This document shows, one piece after another, positions 32,992 to 35,636 of a DNA stretch of 35,636 bases. This DNA is from Sulfurimonadaceae bacterium. Its GTDB lineage: Bacteria > Campylobacterota > Campylobacteria > Campylobacterales > Sulfurimonadaceae. The DNA is taken from contig JADGEC010000023.1 of assembly GCA_016744575.1 (NCBI GenBank), positions 1-35,636 of the forward strand, read 5' to 3'. The first letter of the stretch is position 1. Every line of letters starts with the position of its first letter. The position numbers were made by a program, and so were the translations under genes. The notes beneath the pieces are model-generated. The model had not been told where the DNA came from and searched no databases. It was given only the letters and a program-made list of their open reading frames with translations.

Positions 32992-33966
32992 ATGCGTGCC
33001 ATAGTCAAAACCATCTTTATCTCCCTGACTATCATCCTTCTTATCTCCTGTGGTGGTGATAGCAATAGTAATGCTCTTTTAGATGGTAACGCCACAGAAG
33101 TGACTGCTCCGGAGATCGGCACTCCGAAAACGAACTTCTCTCCAGAATTTCTAAAGATCGCTGATCTTGATGCTGAACTCGGTGAGATATCAGGCATGAT
33201 CTCGATCGATGGCCGGGTATTTGCTCACAATGACACCAGACACAACACTTACCTTTATGAACTCGATGCGACAAATGGTAATATTCTAAAGATCATCAAT
33301 ATCCATAATGCTACCAATATGGACTGGGAAGATATGACGCAAGATGATGAGTACGTCTATATAGGAGATATTGGGAACAATCGTGGTTACAGGCAAGACC
33401 TTAAGATCTATAAAATCGTAAAATCACAGCTGTTAAACAGCTATGATGCAGAAGCAGAGATCATCTCGTTTGCTTATGCTGATCAGACTGAGTTTCACTA
33501 TGTAGAGAGGACCACTCCTTATGATGCTGAAGGCCTGTTGGCCTTTGAAGATAGACTCTATATCTTCACTAAAGACTGGTCTGACTCTACGAGCTGTATC
33601 TATTCGGTCTCTAAAGTCCCCGGCGACTACCTACTTGAGAAGCGTGTAGAAGATCACAAAAAGCTCGATGTCATGGTGACTGGTGCGACTATCGAGCCGG
33701 AGACCGGAGCTGTAGTGCTTGTAGGGTATAGTAATCCTTACGATATAAGCAGTCTATTCACAACAGAGTTGATGATCCTTCAAGACTACTTTGAGGATCA
33801 CTTCTTTTCCGGTAATATGGATAGTTTTGCATTAAGTAGCGGGTTTATCCCAAGGCAGTATGAGTCTGTCACATTTGATAGCAGGAATGAGCTGCTTATT
33901 GCCAGTGAAGGGCAGACGACTTTGCTTGAGACTCCTGCCAGTCTCTATAGGGGAACGCTACAGTAG
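32992..33966 (+). CDS. Lipoprotein with a probable beta-propeller domain
   Basis: The 324-residue product has a lipoprotein signal (ILLISC, lipobox Cys20) followed by a Ser/Asn/Gly-rich linker. The folded part from about residue 55 contains GEISGMISIDGRVFAHNDTRHNTYLYELDATNGNILKII, NATNMDWEDMTQDDEYVYIGDIGNNRGYR and DAEGLLAFEDRLYIFTKDW. This pattern is familiar from uncharacterised secreted propeller-like proteins, often seen in Bacteroidetes. Asp-rich loops suggest calcium binding. Substrate and role are unknown. An AAGGAG ribosome site lies just after the maf stop. It lies downstream of maf on the same strand without a visible functional link. Confidence 0.8.
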   Translation: MRAIVKTIFISLTIILLISCGGDSNSNALLDGNATEVTAPEIGTPKTNFSPEFLKIADLDAELGEISGMISIDGRVFAHNDTRHNTYLYELDATNGNILKIINIHNATNMDWEDMTQDDEYVYIGDIGNNRGYRQDLKIYKIVKSQLLNSYDAEAEIISFAYADQTEFHYVERTTPYDAEGLLAFEDRLYIFTKDWSDSTSCIYSVSKVPGDYLLEKRVEDHKKLDVMVTGATIEPETGAVVLVGYSNPYDISSLFTTELMILQDYFEDHFFSGNMDSFALSSGFIPRQYESVTFDSRNELLIASEGQTTLLETPASLYRGTLQ

Positions 33967-33981
33967 TCAAGGACTTCTCAG

Positions 33982-34374
33982 ATGTTCCCCTATACCTTTG
34001 CATACCTGATCATGGTGTGGACAGCTGCATTCTTCCTGCTTCAGGATCTCTACTCGAGTGAGCATCACTACTATGCACTCTTTATAGATGCTATTTTGAT
34101 GCTCATCTTCATCGCATTTGCTATCAAGTATTACAAAGTACGTCCAAAGAGTACAAGTGCATCAGCCGCGGCTATCGCTTATGACCTTGCAGTGATCCCT
34201 CTACTGTTAGTGAATCTCATGAGCTTGAAGTGTCTTTTTAAGCCTATGAATGAGATCGGCATGGTCTATCTCCTACCGATGATCTATTTTCCGCCTATTT
34301 TTGTAGTCTCATTCCTTCTGATCCTTTTAGTTAAAAAAGTGATGAGAACGAGATCGACTCCAGATCGCTATTAA
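33982..34374 (+). CDS. Small integral membrane protein of unknown function
   Basis: A 130-residue protein with four hydrophobic stretches (about residues 4-20, 30-49, 64-84, 95-117) and a basic C-terminal tail (KKVMRTRSTPDRY), which suggests a cytoplasmic C-terminus. I do not recognise a family and see no catalytic motif. It follows the lipoprotein gene by 15 nt without a strong ribosome site. Its stop overlaps that of the convergent porin gene by 3 nt inside a shared TTAA. Confidence 0.65.
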   Translation: MFPYTFAYLIMVWTAAFFLLQDLYSSEHHYYALFIDAILMLIFIAFAIKYYKVRPKSTSASAAAIAYDLAVIPLLLVNLMSLKCLFKPMNEIGMVYLLPMIYFPPIFVVSFLLILLVKKVMRTRSTPDRY

Positions 34375-35636
34375 AACTGCAAGTCCATATAGTAACGGAT
34401 ATCCCAAAGGTCACTGGTCACGGTCTCAAAATCAAAGCCGTTGACTGCTTTATAGGCCTCAAAGTCGTAGTCTGTCTTAAAGTCGATATGACCGATACGC
34501 AGCAGGGTACTCAGCCCCTCTATATCTTGAGAAGTGTAGCGAAGGTCAAGGGTGATCTCACTTCTGTCCTGTCTGGCGAAGTAGTCATCGATATCATCGG
34601 GAAGATCGTAGATACCGTACCGTAACTGGATACTGAAGCCATTGAGAAGGTCGTTGTGGGAGAAGTCATAGACCAGGCCCAGCCCATAACTCTTCTCACC
34701 TGCTAGTTCTGCATCATTATAGAGAAAACTGTTAAACATCTGCGGGGAACCCCAGCGCACGAACATAGTCCCGCCATCATAGGAAGCTTCATTGTAGTCG
34801 ACTTCGTTGTAATTGGCAAAGGCCCGAAGCCCACCGCTTACCGCTTGCAGTGAGAGGCCGTAGAACCAGGTGTCGATGTCTCCGGCGACACTGCCTCCGA
34901 CATCGTCTTGTTTAGCAAACTGCGCTTTTCCTGTCACTGTTAGCTCATCGTCGTTTAAGAAGCGATATTCACCATAGAGATAAAAAGTATTGACAAAATC
35001 GTTGACGTAGTAATCCCAGCCTTCTAAGACAATGTCCTCATCTCTATAGGCTACGCTGCCAAGGATCATCTCTTTCGCTTCGCCGACATATCTACCGTCC
35101 TCATCATAATCAGCAGAGTCTATCTCTCCGTTAATAAGGTGTCTTGAACCGGTCTCCATGCAAGTACCATCAGGAGCCAGTTGACCACAGCCCGTTTGGA
35201 CCCGTGAGGCTTCGACCATGTCGATAAACTTTATCTCATTTCTATTTTTTTGTCGCATGACATAGGCGGCTCTGAACGTGGTGTCCTCCAGCGAACGGTT
35301 TTCGAAAACAAGCGATTGATGTGTGATGGGGGTCATACGGATATCGGAGAGTGAGACGAACTTATAGTCAGCCATCTCCTGACGTCCAAATTTGACTAAA
35401 GTGTCTTGATACTCCCATCTTACAAAGGCTTCTCCGAGTACGTTATAGCTGTCCTGACCGCCGTTTTGTTCATAAAGACCACCAAGCCCGGCACGGTCAT
35501 CCGGATTGTGAAAGATAGGATTGGAGCTGTAGAAGGTCGCGCCTACTGAGGTGTTAAAGAGTGCTGCTGTCTCATAACCCAGGTAACCACCCAGTGCAGA
35601 GTACTGCTGCTTCTCATCTCGCGGGCGATCAGAGGC
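34371..35636 (-). CDS. OprD-like outer-membrane porin, N-terminus beyond the window
   Basis: The minus-strand frame is open from the window edge, so at least 421 C-terminal residues are present and the signal peptide is missing. It shows alternating beta-strand patterns typical of a porin, with YVMRQKNRNEIKFIDM and GLGLVYDFSHNDLLNGFSIQLRYGIYD. VKFGRQEM is the OprD-type lxxGRQ strand, and the protein ends DIRYYMDLQF with the C-terminal Phe recognised by the BAM complex. Two cysteines 11 residues apart (GCGQLAPDGTC) could close a loop by a disulfide. OprD-type porins usually take up small acids or amino acids. The substrate here cannot be told. Confidence 0.85.
   Translation of the reverse strand, partial: ASDRPRDEKQQYSALGGYLGYETAALFNTSVGATFYSSNPIFHNPDDRAGLGGLYEQNGGQDSYNVLGEAFVRWEYQDTLVKFGRQEMADYKFVSLSDIRMTPITHQSLVFENRSLEDTTFRAAYVMRQKNRNEIKFIDMVEASRVQTGCGQLAPDGTCMETGSRHLINGEIDSADYDEDGRYVGEAKEMILGSVAYRDEDIVLEGWDYYVNDFVNTFYLYGEYRFLNDDELTVTGKAQFAKQDDVGGSVAGDIDTWFYGLSLQAVSGGLRAFANYNEVDYNEASYDGGTMFVRWGSPQMFNSFLYNDAELAGEKSYGLGLVYDFSHNDLLNGFSIQLRYGIYDLPDDIDDYFARQDRSEITLDLRYTSQDIEGLSTLLRIGHIDFKTDYDFEAYKAVNGFDFETVTSDLWDIRYYMDLQF

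Overview
The window is a chromosomal segment from a member of the Campylobacterota (Epsilonproteobacteria), probably a free-living sulfur or hydrogen oxidiser of the Sulfurimonas/Sulfurovum type. The lineage call rests on recognised protein families and gene order: tuf-rpmG-tRNA(Trp)-secE-nusG-rplKAJL-rpoBC, a flgB-flgC-fliE cluster close to a class B penicillin-binding protein, an uninterrupted prfB, and an OprD-like porin. No database search was possible, so genus is inference.

Region 1 (1-17073) is the information-processing block: the 3' end of tuf, rpmG, tRNA(Trp), secE, nusG, rplK, rplA, rplJ, rplL, rpoB and rpoC, then after a strong terminator-like hairpin and a TATAAT box, rpsL, rpsG and fusA. 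The gene content is ordinary. The spacers between rplA/rplJ, rplL/rpoB, rpoC/rpsL, rpsL/rpsG and rpsG/fusA are long (about 175-250 nt) and rich in strong inverted repeats. They probably hold mRNA leaders, attenuators or processing sites.

Region 2 (17215-21782) holds two paralogous exported proteins, one carrying a C-terminal glutaredoxin domain, on either side of bpt (N-end-rule aminoacyl transferase), a small cupin, prfB and panC. The genes are very tightly packed and several convergent pairs overlap.

Region 3 (21776-26370) is a minus-strand cluster, flgB-flgC-fliE and then an FtsI-like penicillin-binding protein. It is interrupted by an oppositely oriented exported-protein gene and a 264-bp non-coding palindromic element with imperfect terminal inverted repeats and a possible AATA target duplication (MITE-like). 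A near-consensus sigma-54 promoter lies just upstream of flgB.

Region 4 (26371-35636) is mostly plus-strand: ftsW-murG-dedA (septal wall synthesis plus a DedA membrane protein), then alaS, a four-helix membrane protein and maf, coupled by overlapping or near-touching ends. After these come a lipoprotein of a probable beta-propeller type and a small membrane protein. The window closes with a convergent OprD-like porin gene whose 5' end lies beyond the right edge.

I found no CRISPR array, transposase gene, prophage or obvious defence system. The least ordinary features are the MITE-like element, the structured spacers of the ribosomal block, and the pair of paralogous exported proteins.
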